64,000 nucleotides of DNA from Edaphochlamys debaryana (lineage: Eukaryota; Chlorophyta; Chlorophyceae; Chlamydomonadales): contig JAEHOE010000119.1 in the NCBI GenBank assembly GCA_016858145.1, forward strand, positions 248,001 to 312,000. Direction: 5' to 3'. Made by a program: the position numbers and the translations under genes. Shown here piece by piece: positions 8,613 through 19,069 of this stretch; position 1 is the stretch's first letter; each line of letters starts with the position of its first letter. The notes under the pieces were generated by a model that saw nothing but the letters and a program-made list of their open reading frames with translations, was not told the DNA's origin and ran no database searches.

Positions 8613-10586
8613 ATGAGCAGCCCCGCCCCGAGCGCCACCTTCCTCGACGTGCTCGCTCACCTGGACACCGAGGCGTGGACGTCGCTCGCACGCAGCCTAC
8701 GTGCGGCCGACGGCTCCCTGGCGGACCTGGGGTCCGCACGCCTCGTTTGCAAGGCCCTACGAGACGGCATCGATGCCCACACGCCCCTACTGCGACCCGA
8801 GCTCAACTCCGTGAGCGGCCCGCTGCTAGCGAGCGGCGACTGGCTGCAGCGGTGGCCGCGCTGTCGCGAGGTGGAGCTCCGTTACCCTCTCCCTGCCCGC
8901 AACAGCCTCCTTGCGCGCGGCGGCTTGCTGCGGTCCTTCCTGGCCGCCCCGCTCGCCACTCGCCAACGCGTGACCGCCCTCACTGTCACGCTGGGCCACT
9001 CCTTCGGCGTCCACGACTCCTTCCCCAAGACCGCTATTGTCCGGCTGCTGTCCGCTCTGCCCGAGCTGCGGGCGGTGGACCTGGAGGGCTCGACTGCGGC
9101 CCTGCTGGGCAAGACACCGTCCGCCCTCCTCTTCAGCGCCCTTGCCTCCCTGCCGCACCTCTCCAGCCTCACCCTCTCTGGGTGCGGCTGCGGCTTGCTC
9201 GGCGGTTCGGGCTGCAAGAAGCTGACAGCCTCGACCCAGCTCACGCGCCTTGTCATCAAGCACCGTCAGGTCGGGCTGCCTTTCCTTGAGCGGTTCTACC
9301 CCACCAGCGAGGACGAGCATGACTCAGATGACTCTGAGGCGTACTATGATGAGGAAAGCGTCTATTACGAGAGTCGGGCCAAGTACGATGCGTACGACTA
9401 CTGCGAGTCACAGCAGCGGTGCCCGTACGACCATGATGCCGTACGCGCGGCCATCAAGGCCCTGCCGTGGCTCCAGCACGTCGAGGTGCTCACCCACGAC
9501 CGTGCCGTCTCCCCCGCCGGCGTGCAAGCCCTCCTGGACGCCCTGCCGCCCAGCGTCAAGCGATTTGGAGTGAGCGGCATCCAGCACCGCTCCTTCAGCT
9601 TGGATGCGGAAGAGGCTGAAGAGCTGGAGCCCGACCGTGAGGCCAACTTTGACCTGCGGTACGACTCCGCCGCACGCAGCCTGGAGCTGGGCTTTCCTCT
9701 GGCAGACCAGCGGGACCTCGCCTGGTTCATCCAGGGCGCTCTGCTGGGGTCCCGCCTGGTTCAGAGCGGGCAGCGCTTCGCCAGCCTGCTGCTGACCGGC
9801 ACTCTGTGGGTTCAGACCGAGGACGGTCTCCCCTGGTACTACTGCAGCGACCTCAACCTCCTCAACGCGCTAGGGAAGCTTGCAAGCCTGTGCGACTCCG
9901 TCAGCCTGGACGTGCTGCGGTGGGACACGGAGTTTGATGACGCGGACCAGCTGATGCCGCTGCTGCGTGTGCTGGGCGTGCCGCGGTGGCTGGAGGTGGG
10001 TGAGCGGAGCGAGGAGGTGGCGCCGGCCGAAAGAAGTGTTAAGCTTCTGGACGGCGGCTCAGCGGCGGCGGGCAGCAGTGCAGCCGCAGAGCGGGAGCCA
10101 GCAGCGCAGGCTGTGGCAGCCGAAACCGCCGCTGCCGAGTTCATGCGGCGGTTGTCCTGCCAGCCCGGGGTTGCGGCCAGCGGCGGGAACAGCGGCGGGG
10201 GCAGCACGGGCGGCGGCAGGCGTGGCGGCGGCACAGCCTACGGTCTTGCGGCCTACGCACCACCTCCGCCGCCTCTGATTGCCCTGCGCGGTCCAGCGGC
10301 GCGGAGCGCAGTCGTCAACGACCGAGCGGCTCTGTGGGCTGTGCAGCCGCTAGAGAGGGCGGCGGCGCAGCAGGGCACACCCACCAGTCTAGCGGGCCTG
10401 CGGCCGCCCCCCCAGATCAACCTCATCGCCGGCTTCGTGCGTGTCCCGGAGCACGGCGTGGTGATGGTGGAGTGCGCTTCCGAGGCGGCGGCGCAGCGTG
10501 TGATCGCAGCAGCTGCGGTGCTAGCCGGGAGGACGGGCCCACGCAGCAGCGCGGGCGGGCGCCCGTGGGGGCGTGGGACCGGCTGA
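8613..10586 (+). CDS. F-box-like/LRR-like protein, intact copy
   Basis: An uninterrupted 657-codon frame from ATG 8613 to TGA 10584-10586; the paralog at 22067 starts at the same ATG. The N-terminus (FLDVLAHLDTEAWTSLARSL ... SARLVCKALRDGID) has the F-box pattern of a helix, then a RLVCKxxRD helix, suggesting an SCF adaptor. Residues ~90-330 have irregular leucine repeats (LPELRAVDLEGS, LPHLSSLTLSGC, LPWLQHVEVLTHD), as in algal F-box/LRR proteins. Residues ~235-265 form an acidic Tyr-rich insert. The C-terminus has Ala/Gly-rich linkers and a beta-alpha segment (GFVRVPEHGVVMVECASEAAAQRV) resembling an RRM half. No substrate can be inferred. Homologous sequence continues past the stop in another frame (next entry), so the protein end is uncertain. 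Confidence 0.65.
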   Translation: MSSPAPSATFLDVLAHLDTEAWTSLARSLRAADGSLADLGSARLVCKALRDGIDAHTPLLRPELNSVSGPLLASGDWLQRWPRCREVELRYPLPARNSLLARGGLLRSFLAAPLATRQRVTALTVTLGHSFGVHDSFPKTAIVRLLSALPELRAVDLEGSTAALLGKTPSALLFSALASLPHLSSLTLSGCGCGLLGGSGCKKLTASTQLTRLVIKHRQVGLPFLERFYPTSEDEHDSDDSEAYYDEESVYYESRAKYDAYDYCESQQRCPYDHDAVRAAIKALPWLQHVEVLTHDRAVSPAGVQALLDALPPSVKRFGVSGIQHRSFSLDAEEAEELEPDREANFDLRYDSAARSLELGFPLADQRDLAWFIQGALLGSRLVQSGQRFASLLLTGTLWVQTEDGLPWYYCSDLNLLNALGKLASLCDSVSLDVLRWDTEFDDADQLMPLLRVLGVPRWLEVGERSEEVAPAERSVKLLDGGSAAAGSSAAAEREPAAQAVAAETAAAEFMRRLSCQPGVAASGGNSGGGSTGGGRRGGGTAYGLAAYAPPPPPLIALRGPAARSAVVNDRAALWAVQPLERAAAQQGTPTSLAGLRPPPQINLIAGFVRVPEHGVVMVECASEAAAQRVIAAAAVLAGRTGPRSSAGGRPWGRGTG

Positions 10587-11140
10587 CTGCGACTCGCGTG
10601 GGGGCGGGTAGGCTGGCGGAAGCCGCCTGACTGGCGAACCTCTCGCCATCGGTCACTGTCCAGGTGAGCTGGGCTTGGGACAATCGAGCAGGGTTGCCAG
10701 GGAGGACGAGCTGGATGAAGAGGGCGACAGGGCTGGGCTCGTGGTCTAGCGCATGTCATGGCTGGAGAGCGGGGCTGAGGTCGGTTGGGCTGTGGGCGCA
10801 AGGGATCGCTGAGGTGGGTTTGGCCCTCCGACGGCTGCTGGCAGCTTGCTGTCCTGCCGGGGCGTCGACGGCAGGCGCACGCTCAAGGCCCTGTTTCTCC
10901 GCGTGTGCTGACACTGCTGCCCCCATCCCCACCCGCCGCGCCGCCCTCCCGCCCCTCCAGGTGCTGCAGGCGGCATGGGACGGCGCGGCGCCGGGTCTGA
11001 CCCGGCTGCAGCGCTTCGAGTCGGTGCTCAAGGTGTGGGGCGCGCTGCGGGAGCCGGTGCTGCTCGCCACGGGCCTGGACGGACGGCCCATGACGCTGTG
11101 CCGCAAGCATGCGTACTGCGGCAGAGAGAGCTCTGGCTGA
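10587..11140 (+). other. Conserved downstream exon pair of the F-box-like family, out of frame here
   Basis: Frame +2 after the stop reads DRLTATRVGAGRLAEAA, then TGA where the inverted paralog has TGG (Trp), then LANLSPSVTVQ up to a GTGAGC donor at 10664. After a 297-bp intron ending CCCCTCCAG, the exon 10961-11140 encodes VLQAAWDGAAPGLTRLQRF and ends at TGA 11138-11140. The same splice structure occurs in the inverted copy and in part at 1-187. It is either an ancestral C-terminus lost to a frameshift plus nonsense change, or 3'-UTR. Confidence 0.5.
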
Positions 11141-11655
11141 AGTCTCTATGTCAGGTTGTGGCAGCGCTAGCGCCATGGCCTGCGCGCGCGCTCACACTCT
11201 ACGGCAGAGGGCCCTGCCCTGCGCAGTTGTGAGCTGGGCGCCTAGCTAGGAGTGAGGTGAGGATGCCCGGCGGCCATGCGGGCTGGCTCGAGAGCTCATG
11301 GGCCTTCTGTAGATGTGGAGCAGCATCCATGCGTGCTGGATGGAGGCACCTTGGTACGGGGGAGGGCGGCGGGTGCGGGTAGCTTATTGGAGCAGGGCTG
11401 TCTGGTGCATGTCCAAGGCAGCCCGGGGCAGATGGTGCAGGCCACGACGGTAGGATGCGATACGTGCAGTGCTGGTGCGCGGGTCCAGGAGCTTGGGGTT
11501 GCTGGTGCCTGGCGTGGGTGTGTTCTGGGGGGCTCTTGATGCCTGGCGTACGTTTGTCATGTACTTTTTTGCACTCGCCTCTGTGTCCTTTAGAAGCGGC
11601 TCTGGTCATTTGTTGCAGTTGAGATGTGTCTTGATGGCTAATGAACGCTATGCAA

Positions 11656-14538
11656 AAGACAATGGTTTGGGGGTTCTGGTGCGTTTTATGTTGGGGGGGG
11701 GTTCTGGTGCGTCACGCATAAAACGGTTTTATGCGGAGTGCCGGTGTGCGGGTGGGCTACACGCTGAGAGGGTTATGGCAAATAACTTTGGTGCAACCTT
11801 ACCAGGCCGCTGGCTGGTGTCTGCCGAGGCGTCCGTGTTAATACCTGCGGCGCAGGAAAGCCTTTTCCGGGTAGTGTGTGGAAGGTTGCGCTCAGCGTAC
11901 AGTCCAGCCCATCGTTGCGTACAGGCAGTGGTCACGACCTTGCGGGACTAGTGCCTGCATGCGCATAAGTCCCACCCAGCGCCACCACGTTCCTAGTCTT
12001 GCTGTGGATGGTGACGGTGCGGTGTGTACAGGGAAACACACCGTTACAACGCGACATCCGCGCAGGCCTGAGGCGGCCGGGGCGAGTGGGCAGGTGGATG
12101 GAGCGCTTGAGAATTAGGCTCCGTCGATTGAGGACTTGACGGCGGCACGCTAGGGATTCCCCCACCCCATTATGCTGTGCAAGTGATGAGGCCAGAGACG
12201 TCTACAGCTAGCAGCCCCAGCAGCTAGACCCCGGGAACATGGGGGCCACTTTCTGTGCACCGTCCCCTTCAACCCAAAGTGGGGCGCGCACGGGCTAACA
12301 GGGTATCGATGTCAGTATGGCACGCAACCTCCCCATGTTGCAATGAGACCCCACCTCTGCTAGCTCCCTCGCTCCGTTTAGTGCGGGAGGCCACTGCTGG
12401 AAGGGGCGCTACTCGACCAGTCCTTGCTTTGTTGTTACCAAGCAGGGGCCCAAGCCGGCCCAAGCAGGGGCGGCACTCTGCTGCCAAACGTGCTAGACGC
12501 CATGCGCGGCTCAACTGCCGCCATGAATAGGTGCCATGAGGACAATACCTCGTCCCCCACACGTCCATGCACTGCTGGCTGGGGACGCACGACAGCAGAC
12601 AAGCCGTCCGGCTTACACGGCTAAAGTCCGCCCCCCTTTCAGCGTGGCTACAACCTGACAGAGACTTGGCCCCCGTGACAGCATCCGTCTAAGCCACCTC
12701 ATCCTTTCCAACACAACAGCCCCAGGGTCGGCTCCAGCGCCCATCCACCGACTCTAGGCACGCGCTACATACCACACGTCAAGTAGGCTCTTTGTGCATG
12801 GCACCGAACGCAGGGGAAGGGCCGCCGGGCGCCGGCGTCCTATCCGGGTAGACAGGTCAAGGCACCAGCGCCAGTCACCGCTTGCGGTGATGGCAATCCT
12901 GCGGGCAACACGTGAGGAAGTCGTCAGCGCGCGGAAGCACGTGTGTGGGTTGGCACGGTACGCATTCCCCGCGCGCGGGGTCGGTGCGTGTCAGCTACTT
13001 CGGCGGCGTACGTCAGGCACATTCCGATACGGCCCCATGTCCACTAGCACCAACACACACATGCAAGCGCACCATGCACTTTGACCCAGCAAGCTGCGCG
13101 CCCTCCGTTATGCCAGAGCAGGGACCGGATGCCAGCACCCGTGTGGCATACGTGAGGGAGCGGAGCGCCTGCCTGGCACCGGTCCTGTTGCTGCCGGCGC
13201 TAGGCAGATGCGCCGCTCGCCCGCGTATGACACCCGGGTGCCGGCATCCCGTCCGAGCGAATCGGCATGTATGGGGCCGGACACAGCTAGCTGAACCCAG
13301 TGCAGGGGCCGCCCCCCGCGGCGCCCCTTCAATTCGGGGCGAAGTCTGCCTGGGGGCGGGCCGCCGGGGCACCCTTGGCGGGGCTCTCGCACCGAGCCCC
13401 GAGACGCCCGCATCCTCGCAGTGTCGCAGGACTAGAAAGCGGGCCCCGCACGCAGACTTAGCTTGCGATTCGGCTTGAGTTCGCTGCAGGTGGCGAGGAT
13501 TGGCGCCCACCGATGGAAAAGCCGAGCGGGCGGGGGAGCGGCTAGACCGCGATGGGCACGCCAGGCTAGCCCAAATATGCCTTGCTGCATTTGAATCTGG
13601 CTCCATAACGGCCAGCAGCCGCCAGGCGCAAGCGACCCATCCATCATCCAACACCGCCGATCCGTCGTGTCGAGCTGGGTCACGCCAAGTGCGACTCACA
13701 AAGGCGAACTATGCATCCTGCTTTTAATAATGGAGTGTCTCAAGAAGGCGTGTGCTTGTACTAGACAAGGCGTCAGCACGCACCACTGTGTTCATGCATG
13801 CCAGGAGCTGAGTGCGAGCGCAAACTTAGCAAGTATCTGGCAATTGAGAAGTGAGCTTGGGCGCACTTGGAGGAACTTGGCTTCTGTCGTTGGTACCAAT
13901 AACTGATAACTGGTATGGACGTCTGTCCTTTTGAAACCGCAGCTCCCCGGACGCCGCGCCAGCTGGCCCCGCAGCAGTCGCATTAGCCTGCGGGAGTGCT
14001 GCTCGACGGTAAGAGCGACAAGCGGACCGATTAACCGGCCGGCCCTGCTCGCGCGGGCCGACCGCCGTACGAGGCTTTTCGGCCCGCGCTAGCGGGCGCG
14101 CGCTCCGCAGACGGCGGGTCGGGAACGTTGTAGCTTCATCAACAGCATCTGCCAGGGTACATAAGCCGTTGCGGGGTGCCGGGGGGTAAGACACGTTGGC
14201 CGTCGCGCTCGCTTCCTCGTGCCTGGAGTCCTCGCGGTCTTTGTTTTCTCTCCCCTGGTGAGCGCATACGCGTAGTGAGCGGTAACAGGGCCTGCGCAGC
14301 TGAAGAAACATCCTTCACCTGCACTTCTGCAATTCTGGGATTGTGCACGGTCGGGCGCGCGCCTGGCGAGCCAGCTCCCGAGCGCTTGGAGGCTACAGTC
14401 TTTGTGCTCTACTGTGCTCATAGCTCCGACGAGTGATGCGAACAGAGGCCTGTAGCAGGCGTGCTCGCTGAGCATTTCGCGCCCCCTGCCCCGCCCCTAA
14501 GCCGCAGACGCCCAATTCCTGAGCGCCAAGCAGACAAG
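11656..14538. other. Intergenic spacer; promoter region of the iota-CA-like gene at its right end
   Basis: No supported gene. 13121-13254 is an imperfect hairpin (separate entry). 14030-14120 is very GC-rich with CGCGCGGGCC-type words. The start of transcription of the gene at 14539 should lie in about 14300-14500, but I see no TATA box I would defend. Confidence 0.45.
13121..13254. repeat. Imperfect ~60-bp inverted repeat
   Basis: 13121-13180 (GGGACCGGATGCCAGCACCC onward) matches the reverse complement of 13196-13254 (ending GGGTGCCGGCATCCCGTCC) at most positions, with a 15-nt centre. Transcripts would fold into a long stem. Confidence 0.6.
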
Positions 14539-17502
14539 ATGGCTGTTCGCAACGCCATGACCATTGTGAGGGCTCTGCCCGCGATGTCCACGGCGTCCAC
14601 GTCGGCGCTGGGCGCGCTGAGCGGACTTGCCGTGAGCGATGTCGCCATGTGCAAGATGTGCACCAAGCAGGCCCGCGCATACCGCGCTACGCCCGGCGGC
14701 TACAACGAGCCTGGTGAGCAATGGGATCTCAACTTTACCTGGGCACACATTGGTGCACAGCGTTACTGCTGCGCAGCCAGCTGCAGAGAAGAACCGCGCA
14801 TCCCTTGCCTGCGGCCACGCCTGCGGCCCTTGCTTTCCGGCCCAGCCCAGGACTTATCGCCACGCTCTAAGGCTTGCCCTGCCCTGCCTTCCCCCGCTCT
14901 GCCCTTGCTCTGCCCTGCGCTCCTCACAGCCCTGGCTGAGCCGGTCGTTGCCCCCGTCGCGTCGGTGCCGCTTAACATTGTGGTCACGCCCTCGCCCGCG
15001 GCCTATGCGCGCCCCTCCGACTCCGAGGTCGTGAGCCTGTTCGAGTCCTGGAACTCGGCCCTGGCCACGCTGGATCCCGTGCGGGTGAGGCGTGCGTGGG
15101 TGGCAACTGAAGGTTGCAGAGACGGTGGATGGGGCGGGGAGAGATGGAGCGAGGTGGGGGGGTGCGGCTGATGCCGGTATTGTGGGTGGGGCATGAAGCG
15201 CACGTTCGCGGTGCACCGCTGCGGACCCCGTTGTGACAACCCTCGGCCCCTCCTGAACCCCCCCCCCCCCCTCTCTCCCTATCGTCCGCAGGTGGCCGAC
15301 TGCTACGCACCCTCGGCCGTGCTGCTGCCCACGGTGTCCAACCAGTACCGCCGCACGCGCGACGAGATCATCGACTACTTCACCGCCTTCCTCAAGATGC
15401 GCCCGCAGGGCGTGCTGGACCAGTACGAGGTGCGTGCGTGCTTGTACGGCACACGTGCCGTACAGAACTGGTGACTCAGGCCGTTCCCCGTCGCTTGCCC
15501 TCTCAGTGCACCGGCATGTTGGCACCTCCACATTACTCCTTGCACTCCCGCTCCCGGCCCGCCTCCGGACCTCAACTTCAACGGACGCCCCCCATCCCTC
15601 CTCCCGCTCCACCTATACCCGCCCTCCAACCCTCAGATCCGGCACCTGGCGGACGGCGTGGTCCAGAACCTGGGCATCTACACCTTCACGCTGGGCGGCG
15701 CCGACAACAAGCAGGTGCAGGCGCGCTACAGGTGCGTGGGTGGGCAGCGGGAGTGAATGCCGAGACGGGAGGTAGGGAGATACTGCTGGTGAGGAAGCGA
15801 TGGCAGCAGGGCACTCTGGAGAGCTCGCGCCCTGCGAGGGCCTTGATCAACCTCTCTGCAGTGGTTTCGGCCGCGTTTGCCCGCCCCTAACTCTCTGCCG
15901 CTTACTTGCTGTGTCCCCATGCTCTGGATGGCTCCATCCCCGCAGCTTCACCTACGTGCGCCAGCCCAGCGGCAGGTGGCTCATTGCCGAGCACCACTCC
16001 TCGGCCATGCCCGAGAACGTGACGCAGCAGGTGGGGACCTGGAGGGGGGCCCGGAGCGGAGGGGGGTTCGGGCGTGTGTTTTGCCGCTGTGGGCGGAAGG
16101 GGGCCAGGGGTGGGGCTTGTGCTTTGCCCGTCGGGGCCGCCACTTATGGGACGTGCTTGAGTGGGCCGCGGCTTGCCTTGTAGAGCAGAGCTGGAGGGTT
16201 AATGCAACGTGCAATACGTGCAACGAGCTGGAGGGTACTTGTCTACTTGAGCTTGAGCACTGCCGGCCGCCCGTGCACAGCAGGGCGCACGTACCCGGCA
16301 CCCCGTCGCTGGCACCCTGACCCCTGCCACCCTCCGGCTGGGCCCCCCCCTCGCTGCTGCCCCCAGGTCATGGACGCCTTCACCCGCTGGAACTCCGCCC
16401 TGCAGACCGGCAACCCGCAGGAGGTGGGCGCATGCAGGGACAGCCCCTGCAAAGCTTGCCTAGCCCTGCTGATACTGCGTGTAGGGCCGCTCCTGCTCCT
16501 AGGCCAGGGAACCAGGGTGCCCTGGCCAGCAGCCACCCTGCTTTGCTCCACCCCCCAACACCCCCATGTCCCACGTGCATGCATCATACGGCACGCCCGG
16601 CCTTGCCCCACCTTCTACCCCCCCCCCCCCAGGTGGCGTCCTGCTACGCTCCCTCCGCCGTGCTGCTGCCCACTGTGTCCAACATTGTGCGCAACACGCC
16701 CGACAAGATCGCCGACTACTTTTCTGCCTTCCTGCAGCGCAAGGTCCGTGGGGCGGGGTTGGGGGCGGGAGGGGGCCTCCTGGTTGGGGGCCTTCCTGCA
16801 AGGCAAGGTGGGGGTTGGGGGCATGATGTGGGGGTGCGGTGAGGGGAAGGCGCTCCGTTCTGTAGCGGGGTGAGGCCCTTTGCGTGCCTGGGAATGTTGC
16901 CGCCGGGGATTAGGTGTGGCAGCAAAGAGCTTCCGCGGCGGGGACAGTCCTCGGGGGGGGGGGGTGCCACACAAGCTGGCGGCCTCGTCCGCCATCGACT
17001 TAAGCCCCTGACCGCTTCCCTCCCACCCCGCCCCACGCACCCTACCCCACCCCGCAGCCCAAGGGCACCATCGAGCACGTCGAGGGCTCCACCCCCAACG
17101 TGCGCTTCCTGGCGCCCAACGTCGCCATCAACTCGGGTGCGTGTGGGCCATACCGTGATCCCCCATGACGTAGGATGAGGACTGCGGGGACTGTGGGCGA
17201 TGTGGGTGCTGAGGGTGGGTTGGCTAGCCATGTTAGGAGGGCGGTGGTCTGCTGGGGGAGCGAGTGGGTGCAGGGAGATGCGGAGCCACCACCCTGCCGT
17301 GGGCCTGACTCCGCTTCTCCATCCCCGGCCCACACCCCCGCTCGCAGGCACCTACAAGTTCAACCTGACCAACCCCGAGACCGGCACCACCGCCGACGTG
17401 CGCGCGCGCTACACCTACGTGTACAAGAAGCACGGCAGCGAGTGGCTGATCGAGGAGCACCACTCCTCCGTCATGCCAGAGCCCGAGCCCGCCGCCGCCT
17501 AA
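14539..17502 (+). CDS. Iota-class carbonic anhydrase-like protein, two tandem CaMKII-AD/SnoaL-fold domains
   Basis: Nine exons: 14539-14713, 14930-15084, 15292-15429, 15637-15731, 15946-16030, 16367-16423, 16633-16743, 17058-17136, 17348-17502 (TAA 17500-17502). All phases agree; 349 residues. The N-terminal ~60 residues are Ala/Ser/Thr/Arg-rich and lack acidic residues at first, as in an organelle transit peptide. Two homologous domains follow: each has an FxxWNSAL helix, VAxCYAPSAVLLPTVSN, a (D/A)YFxAFL helix, and a final strand WLI(A/E)EHHSS(A/V)MPE. Proteins of the CaMKII-association-domain/COG4337 type with this HHSS ending include the iota carbonic anhydrases of diatoms, chlorarachniophytes and cyanobacteria, which hydrate CO2, some without metal. 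Exon boundaries fall at equivalent places in both halves, showing internal duplication. Carbonic anhydrase activity is inferred. Confidence 0.75.
15444..15463. repeat. 20-nt palindrome in intron 3 of the iota-CA-like gene
   Basis: GTACGGCAC and GTGCCGTAC are perfect 9-nt arms around AC, 14 nt inside the donor site. This is one of many GTAC-centred inverted repeats in the window. Confidence 0.7.
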
Positions 17503-18122
17503 GCGGCTCCAGGGTTTGAAGCCCCCAGCCGCCTTCCTGCTCGGCGCCGCTGTGATTATGCCCTGCTCTGGAGGCATGGCGGAGACCAGAGAGGGGGACC
17601 CGCGCTGTACGGCCGGGTCTGTGTGGTGGCATGCAGGCAAGGGAGCTAGCGGCTGCAGGGACAGAGGTGTGTGGGGCTGGGCGTGAGAGAGGAGGTGAGG
17701 GACAGAGGGAGTTGGCGGGCCGAGAGCCGTGTTGAGGGAAGCAGCACATACAGCAGACGACGTGGTGAGCAAGTGTGAAAGAGGGTGCAGCGCTGAGTGG
17801 CATGTTGCCTCGGGCGGTCGCTTGCAAACCCCTGAAGTAAGGTCCAATGCAAGGCTGGTTGGACAAGAGTATGAGCCTCATACTCGTAACCGAGAGAGCG
17901 GAAAGTTCCGGAGAGAGGAGTGGGGGCACGGAGTGCAAGCTTATCGATTATTTGAAGTTGCCAGTAAGAGGAGAGTGAGCAAGAGTTGGTGTGCCCATAC
18001 CAGGTGGCCGGTCATACCTGAGGCAAGAACAGTTGTCTCCATTTTGAGGGCCAATTTCGTGCCGCTTTGCTGGCCACCCAACACCACCTGGCTGGCGGTT
18101 TTGCGCAGATCACCAGGCAGGC

Positions 18123-18127
18123 TGTAA
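18123..18127 (+). terminator. TGTAA poly(A) signal candidate for the iota-CA-like gene
   Basis: TGTAA lies ~620 nt after the stop codon, a typical length for a volvocine 3' UTR. No earlier convincing TGTAA was seen after 17502. Confidence 0.5.
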
Positions 18128-19069
18128 CATACGTGCGCACCCTGTGGCCCTCCCCTGGCCCCATGCATGCCCCTGCCTTCCGGAGCTGCATGCGCTGCAC
18201 CGTCCCAGCCCTTCTTCGCTAGCTTGCCTAGCTATGCTTGAGTGCTGCATAGCCACCCCACGTCTCCCCTAAGTACCTCCTCGACATCCGCGAACGGTTG
18301 CCCCCCAAGCCAGTCCTCGCAAGCCTCTCGGCGGCTAGTTTATTGTCAGGCGGTTGCCCACAACATGCCAACCCCTGGGGTATCATGCCCGTGCTGCTTG
18401 CAACACCATGTGCCCGTGGCACGGCTCCTCCATCTCTGTTCTGCTTGCTGTCCGCTCGCTGCGGGGCCCTTTCCAACAGACCAGCTTCCTGACTCCCTCT
18501 ACAGCGCGACGCAATGGCCTCCGGCGTGAGGCGTGCCGGGGCTGCTGCTGGCTAGAAGTGCGCAGGCCGGGTAGCATGGGGAGGTCCAAGTCGTGGTACC
18601 ACGACCACTGGCCGGAGGGCCAAGACCCGTGGCACGGGGCCACGACAGCTCAAGCCACCTTTCAATGAGCCCAAGCCTTTCGCGGGCTTCCCGCCGTGCG
18701 TCTGCCCCATGCCAACCAACAACAGTTACAGAGCAACACTGCCACAACTTCACCACCCGCCTCCGCAGAGGGCAACTCGCCCCCTCGTTGCGTCACGGCT
18801 CTCCGCCGCCAACAGTCCCACAGCTTGGCTTGTTCCCCGTGCTAAGTACTCCCGGCACAAGCCAAACCCCGGCGGCAAGTATCAGCGCCAAAGATCAAAA
18901 AGATAACAGGCAACCCGCAGCCACCTGGAAGCCGGGGCTCGTCAACTTGCACGGCAACCAACGCCCGCTCCCTCTCCCAAGTATGGGCTGTGAGCGACAG
19001 CCACCTGAAGTAGCTAAGCCCGTGGTCCTGAAGCGCTGCCAACCCCCCAGCCTCCAGCAGTGCGTGATC
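18128..19069. other. Intergenic spacer between iota-CA-like gene and right inverted arm
   Basis: Nothing coding or structured that I can support. Confidence 0.4.

Larger units (their letters stand above)
8280..11655 (+). repeat. Left arm of large inverted duplication
   Basis: This ~3.4-kb segment recurs in reverse orientation at ~19070-22390. Homology covers the 5' flank (CATCGCTGCAGTTCACTGCA against its mate near 22257), the F-box-like gene, its 3' exon and ~500 bp of downstream DNA to a TGATGGCTAATGA-like word. The two arms flank the iota-carbonic-anhydrase-like gene. Confidence 0.8.

Noticed and set aside
13013..13699. 228-codon minus-strand frame
   Set aside because: It spans the inverted-repeat hairpin and has no recognisable protein; similarity of plus and minus translations is due to the palindrome.
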